The position numbers and the translations under genes were made by a program. The notes under the pieces were generated by a model, which saw only the letters and a program-made list of their open reading frames with translations, was not told the origin of the DNA and did not search any database. This document shows, in pieces, positions 30,694 to 38,764 of a stretch of 64,000 bases of DNA. The stretch's first letter is position 1, and every line of letters begins with the position of its first letter. The stretch is from Polyangium jinanense (GTDB taxonomy: Bacteria > Myxococcota > Polyangia > Polyangiales > Polyangiaceae): positions 310,001-374,000 of the forward strand of contig NZ_JAGTJJ010000007.1 in NCBI RefSeq assembly GCF_028435365.1, read 5' to 3'.

Positions 30694-32754
30694 TTACCCG
30701 GGCATGCCCATCGCCGGGTCGGTGATCGACGGCTGCCCGTTCTCGATGCGCCCCGCGACACGACGGCTGAAGGGAGTTTGCCCCTCCACGGTCACGGAGA
30801 AATCGTACCAGCGGCCGCTCCCCGATACGTCGAACCACGCGTCCGCCGTCTCCCCGGGGCCAACGTCGAGCGTCGTGCCGTCCTTCGTGTACGCGCGTGG
30901 CGTCACGAGGAAACGCTGCATGGTCCCGCCCGCATTCTTGCAGCGAATCCCGAGCCGTGACCCTTCCACGTCGTACATCGTCTCGATTTCGAGCCCGCCT
31001 TGCGACCCGGCATCCACGAAATCGCGATGGAAGCCGTTCGGCCCGAGCACGAAAAGCGAATACTGGTTTTCCGTCGCCGGCCACCGCCCTTCGAGGGACT
31101 TGCCTGGTTCCACGGCATAACGCCGCGGGATCTCCGTGAGCGCAAGCCGGTCGTACACGTGGAACACCGCGCCTGCTTTGCCGGTGTTCACGAACGAGAG
31201 CACCGCCTCGTCCCCGTCGACCACGCACCGGACCTCGAGCTCGTAGGGCAATGCGCGTGACGGCCGTGTCCCCGTCTCCTGCTGCGGGAGCGAGCCGTTC
31301 TCCCCTGTCGGAACCGTCACCTGCGCGAGCTGCTCCTGGTCCGCGCGAATGGCATCGGCCTCGTCCTGCGAGAGGCTCGGGAACATGGGAAGGTCTTCGT
31401 CGTTCGGCGTGACGAAATCGAACGCCGAGAGAAGATCGCCGCACATCGCGCGCCGATAGGCGCTGATGTTGGTCTCCTTCACGCCGAATCGAGCTTCGAG
31501 AAAGCGCAGGATCGACGTGTGGTCGAAGTTCTCGGAGCAGACGAATCCCCCGCGGCTCCACGGCGAGACGACCCACATGGGGACCCGCACGCCGGGCCCG
31601 TGCGGGTGGCCTCCGAGCGGATCGGTGAGTGTCTCGTCATAACGCTCGCCGGTATCGTCCACCGTGCTCGCGCCCATGAGCACGCCGTCGTCCCGCCGCG
31701 AAGGAGCGCAGGGCGGCGGTACGTGATCGAAGAATCCGTCGTTTTCGTCGAACGTTACGAAAAGGACCGTCTTCGCGAAGACCTCGGGATTCTCGATGAG
31801 CGCCTCCAGCACCTGCTGCACGTACCAGGCGCCCTGCACCGGGCTCGACGGGCCCGGGTGCTCGGAGTAATCGGCCGGCCCGACGATCCAGGAGACGTGG
31901 GGCAGCCGTCCCGCGAGCACGTCCTCCCGAAATCCGTCGAGGTTCTGGTTCGAGAGCCGCGACTCGATGCCCTTCTTGAAGAGCGGCGATTCCTGGTCCT
32001 CGAAGAATGCCTTCCGGAACGACTGGAAACCGACGAGCGGGTTGTCGGAGAAGTTGTCGGCGTAATCCTGGTACACGAGCCACGAGATCCCCGCTTCTTC
32101 GAGCCGCTCCGCGTATGTCTTCCAGGTGTATCCCGCGTCGATGGCGCCGAGGAAGTCGTGCGAATTGTCGATGGCGGGGCCGCCGTTCTGGCCGAGGCTG
32201 TCGATCGTGCCGGTGAACGCGAAGAGGCGGTTCGGGTTCGTGCTGGTGTGAGCGCTGCAGAAGTACGCGTCACAGACGGTGAAAGCCTCGGCGAGCGCGA
32301 ACTGGAACTCGAGCTCGGCGCGCTTGTAATACCCCATCGACTGCGGCTGTTTCCACGCGGGCCATTGGCCGTATCGGCCGTGATCCCAGGCTTCGTGTCC
32401 GTCGACGAAGTTGTGCGGCGTGCCGTCCACGCGCTGGGCGTTTCCGGCGACGGAGTCGAGATGATAGGGCAGGATCACCTCGGCGCCGTTTCGCTGGCGG
32501 AAGACGCTCGGCTCCTCCGCGAGGGGAAGGGTGAACCGGTCGCCGAAGCCACGCACCCCGCGCATCGTGCCGAAATAATGGTCGAACGAGCGGTTCTCCT
32601 GGATGAGGATCACCACGTGCTCGACGTCCATGATCGAGCGTGTCTTCGTGTGGGCCGGAATCTCGACCGCCTTCTCGATGCAGCCCGGAAAAAACCAACC
32701 GCCCGCGGCAATGCCGCTCATGTGAAGAAAGGAACGCCTGCTCAGCTTCGACAC
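30694..32754 (-). CDS. Tat-exported phospholipase C / phosphoesterase (PlcH/AcpA superfamily)
   Basis: A GTG start (VSKLSRRSFLHMSG) with GGAGG five bases upstream opens a twin-arginine signal that also carries a potential lipobox (WFFPGCI). The 686-residue length fits bacterial phospholipase C of the phosphocholine type. Diagnostic motifs are in order: ILIQENRSFDHYFG (about 50), HTSTNPNRLFAFTG (about 195), TFDENDGFFDHV (about 345) and GVRVPMWVVSPWSRGG (about 395). Two C-terminal beta domains (about 500-680) follow, as in PlcH/PlcN. The enzyme cleaves phosphate diesters of lipids outside the cell, for phosphate supply or predatory lysis. The Tat route fits a folded metalloenzyme. Lipid specificity is not predictable. 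Confidence 0.9.
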   Translation of the reverse strand: MSKLSRRSFLHMSGIAAGGWFFPGCIEKAVEIPAHTKTRSIMDVEHVVILIQENRSFDHYFGTMRGVRGFGDRFTLPLAEEPSVFRQRNGAEVILPYHLDSVAGNAQRVDGTPHNFVDGHEAWDHGRYGQWPAWKQPQSMGYYKRAELEFQFALAEAFTVCDAYFCSAHTSTNPNRLFAFTGTIDSLGQNGGPAIDNSHDFLGAIDAGYTWKTYAERLEEAGISWLVYQDYADNFSDNPLVGFQSFRKAFFEDQESPLFKKGIESRLSNQNLDGFREDVLAGRLPHVSWIVGPADYSEHPGPSSPVQGAWYVQQVLEALIENPEVFAKTVLFVTFDENDGFFDHVPPPCAPSRRDDGVLMGASTVDDTGERYDETLTDPLGGHPHGPGVRVPMWVVSPWSRGGFVCSENFDHTSILRFLEARFGVKETNISAYRRAMCGDLLSAFDFVTPNDEDLPMFPSLSQDEADAIRADQEQLAQVTVPTGENGSLPQQETGTRPSRALPYELEVRCVVDGDEAVLSFVNTGKAGAVFHVYDRLALTEIPRRYAVEPGKSLEGRWPATENQYSLFVLGPNGFHRDFVDAGSQGGLEIETMYDVEGSRLGIRCKNAGGTMQRFLVTPRAYTKDGTTLDVGPGETADAWFDVSGSGRWYDFSVTVEGQTPFSRRVAGRIENGQPSITDPAMGMPG

Positions 32755-32884
32755 GGGGGACCTCCGTCGGAAGATCAAGAACTCCCGGGAGACTATCCTG
32801 GCAGGCGGAGCTCTGTCCATGCGCTTCCAATGGCGGGCCACGGCGCCAAGGCACGTCTCGCGGGCGTAACATTGTAACGACCGC

Positions 32885-32901
32885 ATGACAGCCGTTGTCA
32901 T
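32885..32901. promoter_or_regulatory. Inverted repeat, candidate enhancer for sigma-54 activation
   Basis: ATGACA-gccgt-TGTCAT (32885-32901) is a perfect inverted repeat with a 5-bp spacer; a further TGACAG half-like word follows at 32909. It sits about 60-80 bp upstream of the sigma-54 promoter at 32963, the usual range for binding by an enhancer-binding protein. It also lies upstream of the divergent phospholipase gene, so it could serve either side. Confidence 0.45.
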
Positions 32902-32962
32902 GGCTGCGTGACAGGGGCCGCGCTCGTCGACGCCAATTTCGGAGGCTCGCGTGGGCAAAGCA

Positions 32963-32978
32963 TGGCACGCTGGTTGCT
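32963..32978 (+). promoter_or_regulatory. Sigma-54 (-24/-12) promoter
   Basis: The sequence TGGCACG-ctgg-TTGCT matches the RpoN consensus TGGCACG-N4-TTGCW at every conserved position, with exactly 12 bp from the GG (32964) to the GC (32976). The predicted transcript start, about 12 bp past the -12 GC, lies near 32989, leaving a leader of about 43 bases before the lipoprotein ATG at 33032. Sigma-54 promoters control development, motility and stress genes in myxobacteria. An upstream inverted repeat (32885) could bind the required activator. Confidence 0.8.
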
Positions 32979-33031
32979 TGGTGCGCCCATCGACCCGGCA
33001 CGACGCCTGGACTCATCACGGCGAGGTTCTG

Positions 33032-34342
33032 ATGCGCATGATTCGCTTCGAGGTTGCGTCGCTCGCAACCGTACTTCTGTCTCTGTTCGCCACTGGCTGC
33101 GAACAAGATCCTCCCCCAGGTTCCGAATGCTTCACGGGCGAGCCCTGTTATCATGTCATGCAGTGCATCAGCATACTCCCGGGCGTTCTTCCAACCGATC
33201 CACCCTCGACGCCAGAACCCGTACCCGTGACGCTCTGCGACGGGAATCTGATCCAGAACGGGGATCTGCCGTTCAGGGAGGTGTGCGCGATCGATGAGGA
33301 AGTAGCGCAGGAGCTATGTCACGACGATTGCATCAAAGCAGCGCTGGACACAGGCCGCTCGGCGGCGGAGGCCGAGTACATCTGTCAGTTCACACTCGTC
33401 ACTCCGTACCTGGACGAACAAGGGTTAATCGAGGCCTGCTATTACGATCGACACCAAATGAACCAGCCCGGCGTGTACGATCCGGATCTGCGGTGCCCTG
33501 ACGGGTCGGACACGGTCAGCTGCCTCGCGGGCAGTTATGCGACCACCCCCGATGGTGAAACGATCGAGCACACCGACCACACCGATCTCCATTACTGGCG
33601 GGAGACGAAGGAGAACGGCGTGTGGGGGACTTTCACGGAGGTTCCCGTCCCCCATTCGGGCTGTGGATACGAGGTGGACCGGAGTGCGTACTCCAACCTC
33701 AACGACGACGACGCGATTTGCCAGGCGTGGTGCCAGGACTTCATCACCCAGCAGGATCCCTACCCCAATGACGATCAGCGGATCAACCACCACAACTGCG
33801 ATACCTTCTACGCCGGCTCTCTGTGCTACGCGGCGGTCACGCCGCCTGTCGTGGGGCCTTTCAACAAGACGCTGACCCTGGGGGCCACGCTCGAGACCAC
33901 GACCGGGTATGTCAACACGCTGTTCAATGGGGAGATCAGCTACTCCACCTATGCGTGCTCGGCGGGCACCACGAGCTGCCCCATCTTGATTCACGATCTG
34001 GCGTTCACGATGGCCCAGTCCGTGACGGGACAATGGCCCACCGCTGCGGCGAACGTCACGTTCTCTTCGAGTAACCTGAGCCTCTCGCTCGAGCGGCCCA
34101 CCTCGGGCCTCTACTCCGTCGCTGACGACACGTTCTTGCTACCCGCGGCGCAGGTGCCCATTCACGTGGCGGGGACGGCTGTGCTTGGGACCGGATCAAC
34201 CGCGCAGCCCATCGACCTCGACGTGCACAACCCCACGGACATCCAGGGCATCATCGAGAGCGACGGGTCCGTGATGATGTTCGGCGAATTCGAGGTGGCG
34301 CCAGGGTTTTCCCTGTATTTCGGCGACCCCACTCCGCAGTAG
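33032..34342 (+). CDS. Secreted Cys-rich lipoprotein under a sigma-54 promoter
   Basis: Start MRMIRFEVASLATVLLSL follows GGCGAGG; the signal ends LFATGCEQ. The 436-residue product has an N-terminal Cys-rich domain (CFTGEPCYHVMQC, EVCAIDEEVAQELCHDDC, CYYDRHQMNQPG) with Asp/His-rich stretches that could bind metal. A C-terminal beta-sandwich-like region of about 150 residues is rich in Thr/Ser (TTGYVNTLFNGEISYST). No named family. Codon use is visibly less GC-rich than its neighbours, which suggests horizontal origin. It is transcribed alone from a near-perfect sigma-54 promoter, which implies conditional expression such as starvation or development. Confidence 0.8.
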   Translation: MRMIRFEVASLATVLLSLFATGCEQDPPPGSECFTGEPCYHVMQCISILPGVLPTDPPSTPEPVPVTLCDGNLIQNGDLPFREVCAIDEEVAQELCHDDCIKAALDTGRSAAEAEYICQFTLVTPYLDEQGLIEACYYDRHQMNQPGVYDPDLRCPDGSDTVSCLAGSYATTPDGETIEHTDHTDLHYWRETKENGVWGTFTEVPVPHSGCGYEVDRSAYSNLNDDDAICQAWCQDFITQQDPYPNDDQRINHHNCDTFYAGSLCYAAVTPPVVGPFNKTLTLGATLETTTGYVNTLFNGEISYSTYACSAGTTSCPILIHDLAFTMAQSVTGQWPTAAANVTFSSSNLSLSLERPTSGLYSVADDTFLLPAAQVPIHVAGTAVLGTGSTAQPIDLDVHNPTDIQGIIESDGSVMMFGEFEVAPGFSLYFGDPTPQ

Positions 34343-34510
34343 AATGGTCGCGGTAGGGCTGGGCCCCCTGTCGGCATCCAAATGCTGAAAAAAAGCGCCG
34401 ACGCGATCAAGCAGGGGCAAGCATGACCCTGCCGAAGCCCAACTTTCCTCGACGAGGGCCGGCTGCGGGGGAGGTTGGCGGCTTCGCTGATATCGAATCA
34501 TGCTTGGCGT

Positions 34511-35992
34511 ATGGATCGCGCGCGTCCTACTCGGTGGCATCGGATACGCCCGCTGCGGCTGAGCCGGCTCCTCTCGCTGGCGATCGCTGCACTCTCGTTC
34601 CTGGTCATCCTCTCGGCGGTATCGCTGTTTCTTTCGACCGCGGTCCTGCATCGCAATACCGAGCGGCTCGACGCGGCCATGATGGGGGCCGGACTCGCGC
34701 GTGACGTGGAGCTCGAGCTCCTGCATTACGGGCGCCTGGTCGAGCACGCCGTCGCGCGAGACGGGGTGGAGCCGGACGAGCAGCGAAAGGCCGTCCTCCA
34801 AGCCGTCCAGGCTCGGCTGAGCGAGGCCGAGGCGCACGTCGGCAGCGACATGGAAAAGCAGGTCCTCGGCGAGCTCTCGAAGCGGACGGCGACGTATTTC
34901 ACGGCGCGGGATCGCCTGGAGAAGGCTGGCGTGCCGCTCGGCCAGGCGCTGCAGCAGACGCAGATCGATTACGACGACGCGCTGGCGAAGGCCGCCGAGC
35001 TCGTGACGATCAACCTGGCGGACGCGGCGCAGGCGCGGAAGAGCGCGACGTTCTGGGATGACGCCCTGGATACGGTCAGCGTCATCGTCATCAGCGGGTT
35101 GCTCCTGCTCGTCCTCGCGCTCGTGCAAGGCGCGCGTTCCCAGATCTACGTTCCGCTGTCCGCGCTCCGGCGCGCCATCGAGCGTTTCGCGCGCGGGGAC
35201 GACCATACACGCGCGCCCGATGTCGGGCCCGTCGAGATCCGCGAGCTCGCGGCGGCGTTCAATGAAATGGCCGCGTCGATCGCGCGAAAACGCGAGGAAC
35301 AGATCGCCGTGCTCGCGGCCGTCGCGCACGATATCCGCAACCCGCTCGCGGCGATCAAGATGTCCACCACCGTCCTCGCGCGCAGCGCGCCTTCCACGGA
35401 GCCGCGCGTGCTCCGGACGCTGACCATCGTGGATCGGCAAATCGATCGCCTGGCCCGGATGACGGACGACCTCCTGCAAGCCACGCGCATCCAGGCCGGC
35501 CAGCTCGAGCTCTCGAAGAAGCCCTGCGATCTTTGCCAGATCCTGAACGACTCCGTCGAGCTTTATGCCTCGACGTCGCCGAACCACCGCATTTCGCTCG
35601 TGATCCCCGAGGGAACGCTGGTATGCGACCTCGACCAGGCGCGGGTCGAGCAGGTCCTCGACAACCTGATTGGCAATGCGATCAAGTATTCACCCACGGG
35701 TGGCGAGATCCGGATCGCGGCGAATGGCGACGGCAACGAGGCGGTCGTGGCCGTCTCGGATCAGGGGGTCGGGATCGAGCCAGAGGAGATCGAGCGGATC
35801 TTCGAGCCATTCCATCGCGCGGTCTCGACGCGCAAGGTGGCGCACGGGGTCGGGCTCGGGCTCTCGGTCGCGCGGAAAATCATCGAAGCCCACGGCGGCC
35901 GCGTCGAGGTGGAGAGCCGGCGCGGGGAGGGCACGACGTTCCGCGTGCACCTGCCCTTGTTGCGCCACGCGTCCATCCGACGATCGGCGTGA
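34511..35992 (+). CDS. Membrane sensor histidine kinase
   Basis: I start at MDRARPTRWHRIRP, the first ATG before the membrane anchor; a TTG 12 codons upstream has its GAGG directly abutting and is less likely. Two membrane segments (AIAALSFLVILSAVSLFL and VIVISGLLLLVLALV, about 33-52 and 193-210) bracket a periplasmic helical sensor domain of about 140 residues. A HAMP linker follows (PLSALRRAIERFARGD), then HisKA with the phospho-acceptor His in AAVAHDIRNPLAAIK (H about 276). The ATPase shows the N-box DNLIGNAIKYS and SDQGVGIEPEE plus HGVGLGLSVARK. No response regulator is adjacent, so it is an orphan kinase. Signal unknown. Confidence 0.88.
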   Translation: MDRARPTRWHRIRPLRLSRLLSLAIAALSFLVILSAVSLFLSTAVLHRNTERLDAAMMGAGLARDVELELLHYGRLVEHAVARDGVEPDEQRKAVLQAVQARLSEAEAHVGSDMEKQVLGELSKRTATYFTARDRLEKAGVPLGQALQQTQIDYDDALAKAAELVTINLADAAQARKSATFWDDALDTVSVIVISGLLLLVLALVQGARSQIYVPLSALRRAIERFARGDDHTRAPDVGPVEIRELAAAFNEMAASIARKREEQIAVLAAVAHDIRNPLAAIKMSTTVLARSAPSTEPRVLRTLTIVDRQIDRLARMTDDLLQATRIQAGQLELSKKPCDLCQILNDSVELYASTSPNHRISLVIPEGTLVCDLDQARVEQVLDNLIGNAIKYSPTGGEIRIAANGDGNEAVVAVSDQGVGIEPEEIERIFEPFHRAVSTRKVAHGVGLGLSVARKIIEAHGGRVEVESRRGEGTTFRVHLPLLRHASIRRSA

Positions 35993-35999
35993 AGGCGAA

Positions 36000-36716
36000 T
36001 CAGATCCCGCCGTTTGCGCTCAAAACTTTTCCGTTCGCATACGTGTTGTGGAGCGCGAACCACGTGATCGTTTTCGCCGCCTCCTCGGGCGTCCCGAGGC
36101 GCCGGAGCGCGCTGAAGGTCCGGTATTCGTCCGCGAGCTTCGGATCGAGCTGTTTTCCGATACCGGCGCCGAGCAGGCCCAGGGCCACGACGTTCGCGCG
36201 CACGCCGCGCGGGCCGAGATCCTTCGCGGCCGACATCACGAGCGCGGACGTCGTGCCTTGGGACGCGGCGAAGATCGCGGGCACGGGCAAGGATTGCGTG
36301 CGGTCGAGCGCGGAGAGGAAGACGAGGTCGCCGCCGCGGCCTTCGAGCCGCCGGCCGAATTCGCGACAAACCTGGAAGACCGAGCGGGCATTGATGGCGA
36401 TCGTCGCCTCCCAGTCGTCGTCCGTCGCCTCGAAGACGCGCGCGGGGCGGACGACGGCGGCGCAATGAATGACGACGTCGGGCAGCGCGCCCTCCGCTTC
36501 GAGAGAAGCCGCGAGGCGGCCGAGCGCCGCGGGATCGGCGAGGTCGAGCCGAAGGGGGCGCGCGGAAAGCTCATTTTCGAGCGCGCGGGCGCGGGCCTCG
36601 GCGCGATGGTACGTGAAGGTCGACGGGACTCCGGCGCGCGTGAGCTCCGCGAGCACGGCGCTTCCGACCGCGCCCGTGCCGCCGAGCACGAGCGCTCTGC
36701 GTTTCGATTCGTTCAT
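36000..36716 (-). CDS. SDR-fold protein lacking the catalytic Tyr and Lys
   Basis: A 238-residue Rossmann protein of the short-chain dehydrogenase family: coenzyme loop LVLGGTGAVGSAVLAEL near the start, DLADPAALGRL, HCAAVV and NARSVFQ. At the active site the usual Y-x-x-x-K is replaced: FLSALD keeps the Ser, but the next segment reads IFAASQGTT, where FabG-type enzymes have YAASKAG. Phe and Gln at these positions should abolish standard hydride transfer. It is coupled to the aminotransferase upstream (ATGA) and is the last gene of the radical SAM operon. It may bind a nucleotide or act as a regulator, or use an unusual mechanism. Confidence 0.8.
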   Translation of the reverse strand: MNESKRRALVLGGTGAVGSAVLAELTRAGVPSTFTYHRAEARARALENELSARPLRLDLADPAALGRLAASLEAEGALPDVVIHCAAVVRPARVFEATDDDWEATIAINARSVFQVCREFGRRLEGRGGDLVFLSALDRTQSLPVPAIFAASQGTTSALVMSAAKDLGPRGVRANVVALGLLGAGIGKQLDPKLADEYRTFSALRRLGTPEEAAKTITWFALHNTYANGKVLSANGGI

Positions 36717-38020
36717 CCGAGCCCCTCGATGTAGTCGAGCTCCTCGGCCACGGCCACGACGAACGCGTCGAGTTTTTCCTCGGGGATGTCGAAGCGCGGT
36801 TGGAGCCGGAAGAGGCTCCAGTCGTGGCCGCAGGTGAAGCAGAAAAAGCCGCGGCGGTAGAGCCTGTGGCAGACGAGCGGGGAGATGATCGATTTCTGGC
36901 CGAGATCCTCGAAGCCGAAATGCTCGAACGAGAGCCAGGGGTGATCGGGGCTGTTCAAGGCGACGCCCTGCATGAAGCCCGCGCCCCGCGCCTCGCGAAA
37001 GAGCGGCGAACGCGCGAGCGTACCTTCCAAACCTTTCTTGAGCTTCGCGCCGAGCCGCCCGACACGCTCGATGCGCTCGTCGGTGAGCAGGTCGAGCGCG
37101 GCGAGGGCGGCGACGCAGGAGAGCGCATTGAAGCCCATCGTCGTGTTGTGGCTCTCGCCCGAGGCGAAATGGTCGCCGTAAGCGCGGAGGAAGGTTTCCC
37201 GTCTCGTGAGCATCGCCGAGATCGGCGTGATGCCGCCGCCGAGGTGTTTGGCGAGGAGAACCACGTCGGGGCGGCGCGGCCAGCTCGCGGTGGCGAGAAA
37301 GCCCCGGCCCGTGCGGCCGAGCGCGGTCTGGACCTCGTCGGCGACGAGCAGGGTGCCGTGTTTTTCCGTGAGCTCGCAGAGCGCCTCGACGAACGGGGCC
37401 GGTAATTCGCGCACGCCGCCTTCGCCCTGGATGGGCTCGACGACGATGGCTGCGACGTCGCCGGGCGAAAGGGCCTTGGCGAGCGCATCGACGTCGCCGA
37501 ACGGCACGTGCTCGGCGCCCTCGACGAACGGGGCGAACGGGTCGCGGAGGTAGCCCTTCGTCATGAGCGAGACGCTGCCGAAGGTGCAGCCGTGATAAGC
37601 GCCTTCGAGGCCGAGGAGGCGCGGGCGCTTCGTGAGCGCGCGGGCGAGCTTCAGGGCGGCCTCGACGGCGTCGCTGCCGGTGCAGGCGAAGAAGGCGTTG
37701 TCGTAATGGCCGGCGCGCTCGCAGAGCCGTTTCGCGAGGCGGCCGGCGAAGGGATTGACGCGGGCCGGGTACCAGGAGGGCGCGTCGGAGTCGAGGTACC
37801 TTCGGATCGCGTCTGCGATATAGGGATTGCGATGGCCGAAGGCCTGCGTGCCGTGGAAATCCTCGACGGCGTGGCCCTCGTCGTCGTACAGGATGCCGCC
37901 CTCGGCGCGGACGAGCTTGATGGGCTCGCCGGCGAGCGCGGCGCGCTGCGCGATGAGGGGGTTCACGAATTCGCGGTACTCGTCGAACCCGCGCCGCAGG
38001 ATGTCGTCGTACGAATCCAC
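36713..38020 (-). CDS. Class-III PLP-dependent aminotransferase
   Basis: The GTG start (VDSYDDILRRGFDEY) shares one base with the upstream TAG (TAGTG) and follows GGAGGG. The 435-residue protein has the fold-type-I class-III signature: AFFACTGSDAVEAALKLAR (about 120), YHGCTFGSVS, VVEPIQGEGG, LLVADEVQTALGRTG (PLP-binding Asp) and LLAKHLGGGITPISAML with the Schiff-base Lys. Members transfer amino groups to ketones or aldehydes, often of acyl or sugar-like intermediates, in the cytoplasm. It sits between two SDR genes that could supply or reduce the carbonyl partner. Substrate unknown; biosynthetic role inferred from the operon. Confidence 0.9.
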   Translation of the reverse strand: MDSYDDILRRGFDEYREFVNPLIAQRAALAGEPIKLVRAEGGILYDDEGHAVEDFHGTQAFGHRNPYIADAIRRYLDSDAPSWYPARVNPFAGRLAKRLCERAGHYDNAFFACTGSDAVEAALKLARALTKRPRLLGLEGAYHGCTFGSVSLMTKGYLRDPFAPFVEGAEHVPFGDVDALAKALSPGDVAAIVVEPIQGEGGVRELPAPFVEALCELTEKHGTLLVADEVQTALGRTGRGFLATASWPRRPDVVLLAKHLGGGITPISAMLTRRETFLRAYGDHFASGESHNTTMGFNALSCVAALAALDLLTDERIERVGRLGAKLKKGLEGTLARSPLFREARGAGFMQGVALNSPDHPWLSFEHFGFEDLGQKSIISPLVCHRLYRRGFFCFTCGHDWSLFRLQPRFDIPEEKLDAFVVAVAEELDYIEGLG

Positions 38021-38763
38021 TAGAGCCCTCCGTCGAGCACCACCTTGGCGCCCGTCATGAAGGTGTTCGAATCGGAGACGAGGAACGCGGCCATCTCGGC
38101 GATCTCGCCCGGCCGCGCGAGGCGGCCGAGGGGGCATTTGTCGAGGTACTCCTTTTGCCGGTGCTGCGGCAATCCCTGCGCCATGCCTACCTCGGCGAGC
38201 CCCGGCGCGAGCAAGTTCACCCGGATCGCATACCGGCCGACCTCGCGCGCGAGCGCCTCCGTGAGGCCGCGGAGCGCCGATTTCGAGGCGGCGTAATGGA
38301 TCGGCGACTCGATGATGCGCTCGGAGGCGAAATTGCCGATGTTGAGAATGCTGCCCTGTTTCGCCCGGATCATGTGGCGCAGGACCGCGCGGCTGTAGAG
38401 GTAGACGCCCTTCACGTTGACGTCCATCAGTTCGTCCCAGTCCGACTCTTCGAGGAGCGAAATGGGCAGGACCTGTGTGATTGCCGCGTTGTTGACGAGC
38501 ACGTCGATGCCGCCGAACGCCGAGACGACGGCCGCGACCGTGGATTTTACGTGCGCGCTGTCCGCGACCGATCCCTTGAAAACGAGCGGCTCGTTTCCAG
38601 CGGCGGTGATGGCGCGTTTCGCGTCCTCCGCGCTCGCGTCGTCCTTGTGGTACGTGAGCGCCACGCGGGCCCCGTGGCGCGCGAACGCGACGCACATCGC
38701 GAGGCCGAGGCCACGCGTGCCGCCCGTGACGATGCAACGTTTTCCTTCGAGGAGGCGTGTCAC
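38020..38763 (-). CDS. SDR-family oxidoreductase (FabG-like)
   Basis: The GTG start (VTRLLEGKRCIVTGG) is one base after the radical SAM stop. The 247-residue protein is a classical short-chain dehydrogenase: TGGTRGLGLAMCVAFARHG (cofactor loop), NNAAITQ, the ILNIGNFAS region, and the complete active site YAASKSAL (Tyr and Lys present). It ends in the typical proline-rich/C-terminal SDR pattern (TGAKVVLDGG). Such enzymes reduce keto groups with NAD(P)H, or catalyse the reverse. It is the second gene of a coupled four-gene operon and differs from the last gene (36000) in keeping its catalytic residues, which implies the pair do different jobs. Confidence 0.9.
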   Translation of the reverse strand: MTRLLEGKRCIVTGGTRGLGLAMCVAFARHGARVALTYHKDDASAEDAKRAITAAGNEPLVFKGSVADSAHVKSTVAAVVSAFGGIDVLVNNAAITQVLPISLLEESDWDELMDVNVKGVYLYSRAVLRHMIRAKQGSILNIGNFASERIIESPIHYAASKSALRGLTEALAREVGRYAIRVNLLAPGLAEVGMAQGLPQHRQKEYLDKCPLGRLARPGEIAEMAAFLVSDSNTFMTGAKVVLDGGL

Positions 38764-38764
38764 G

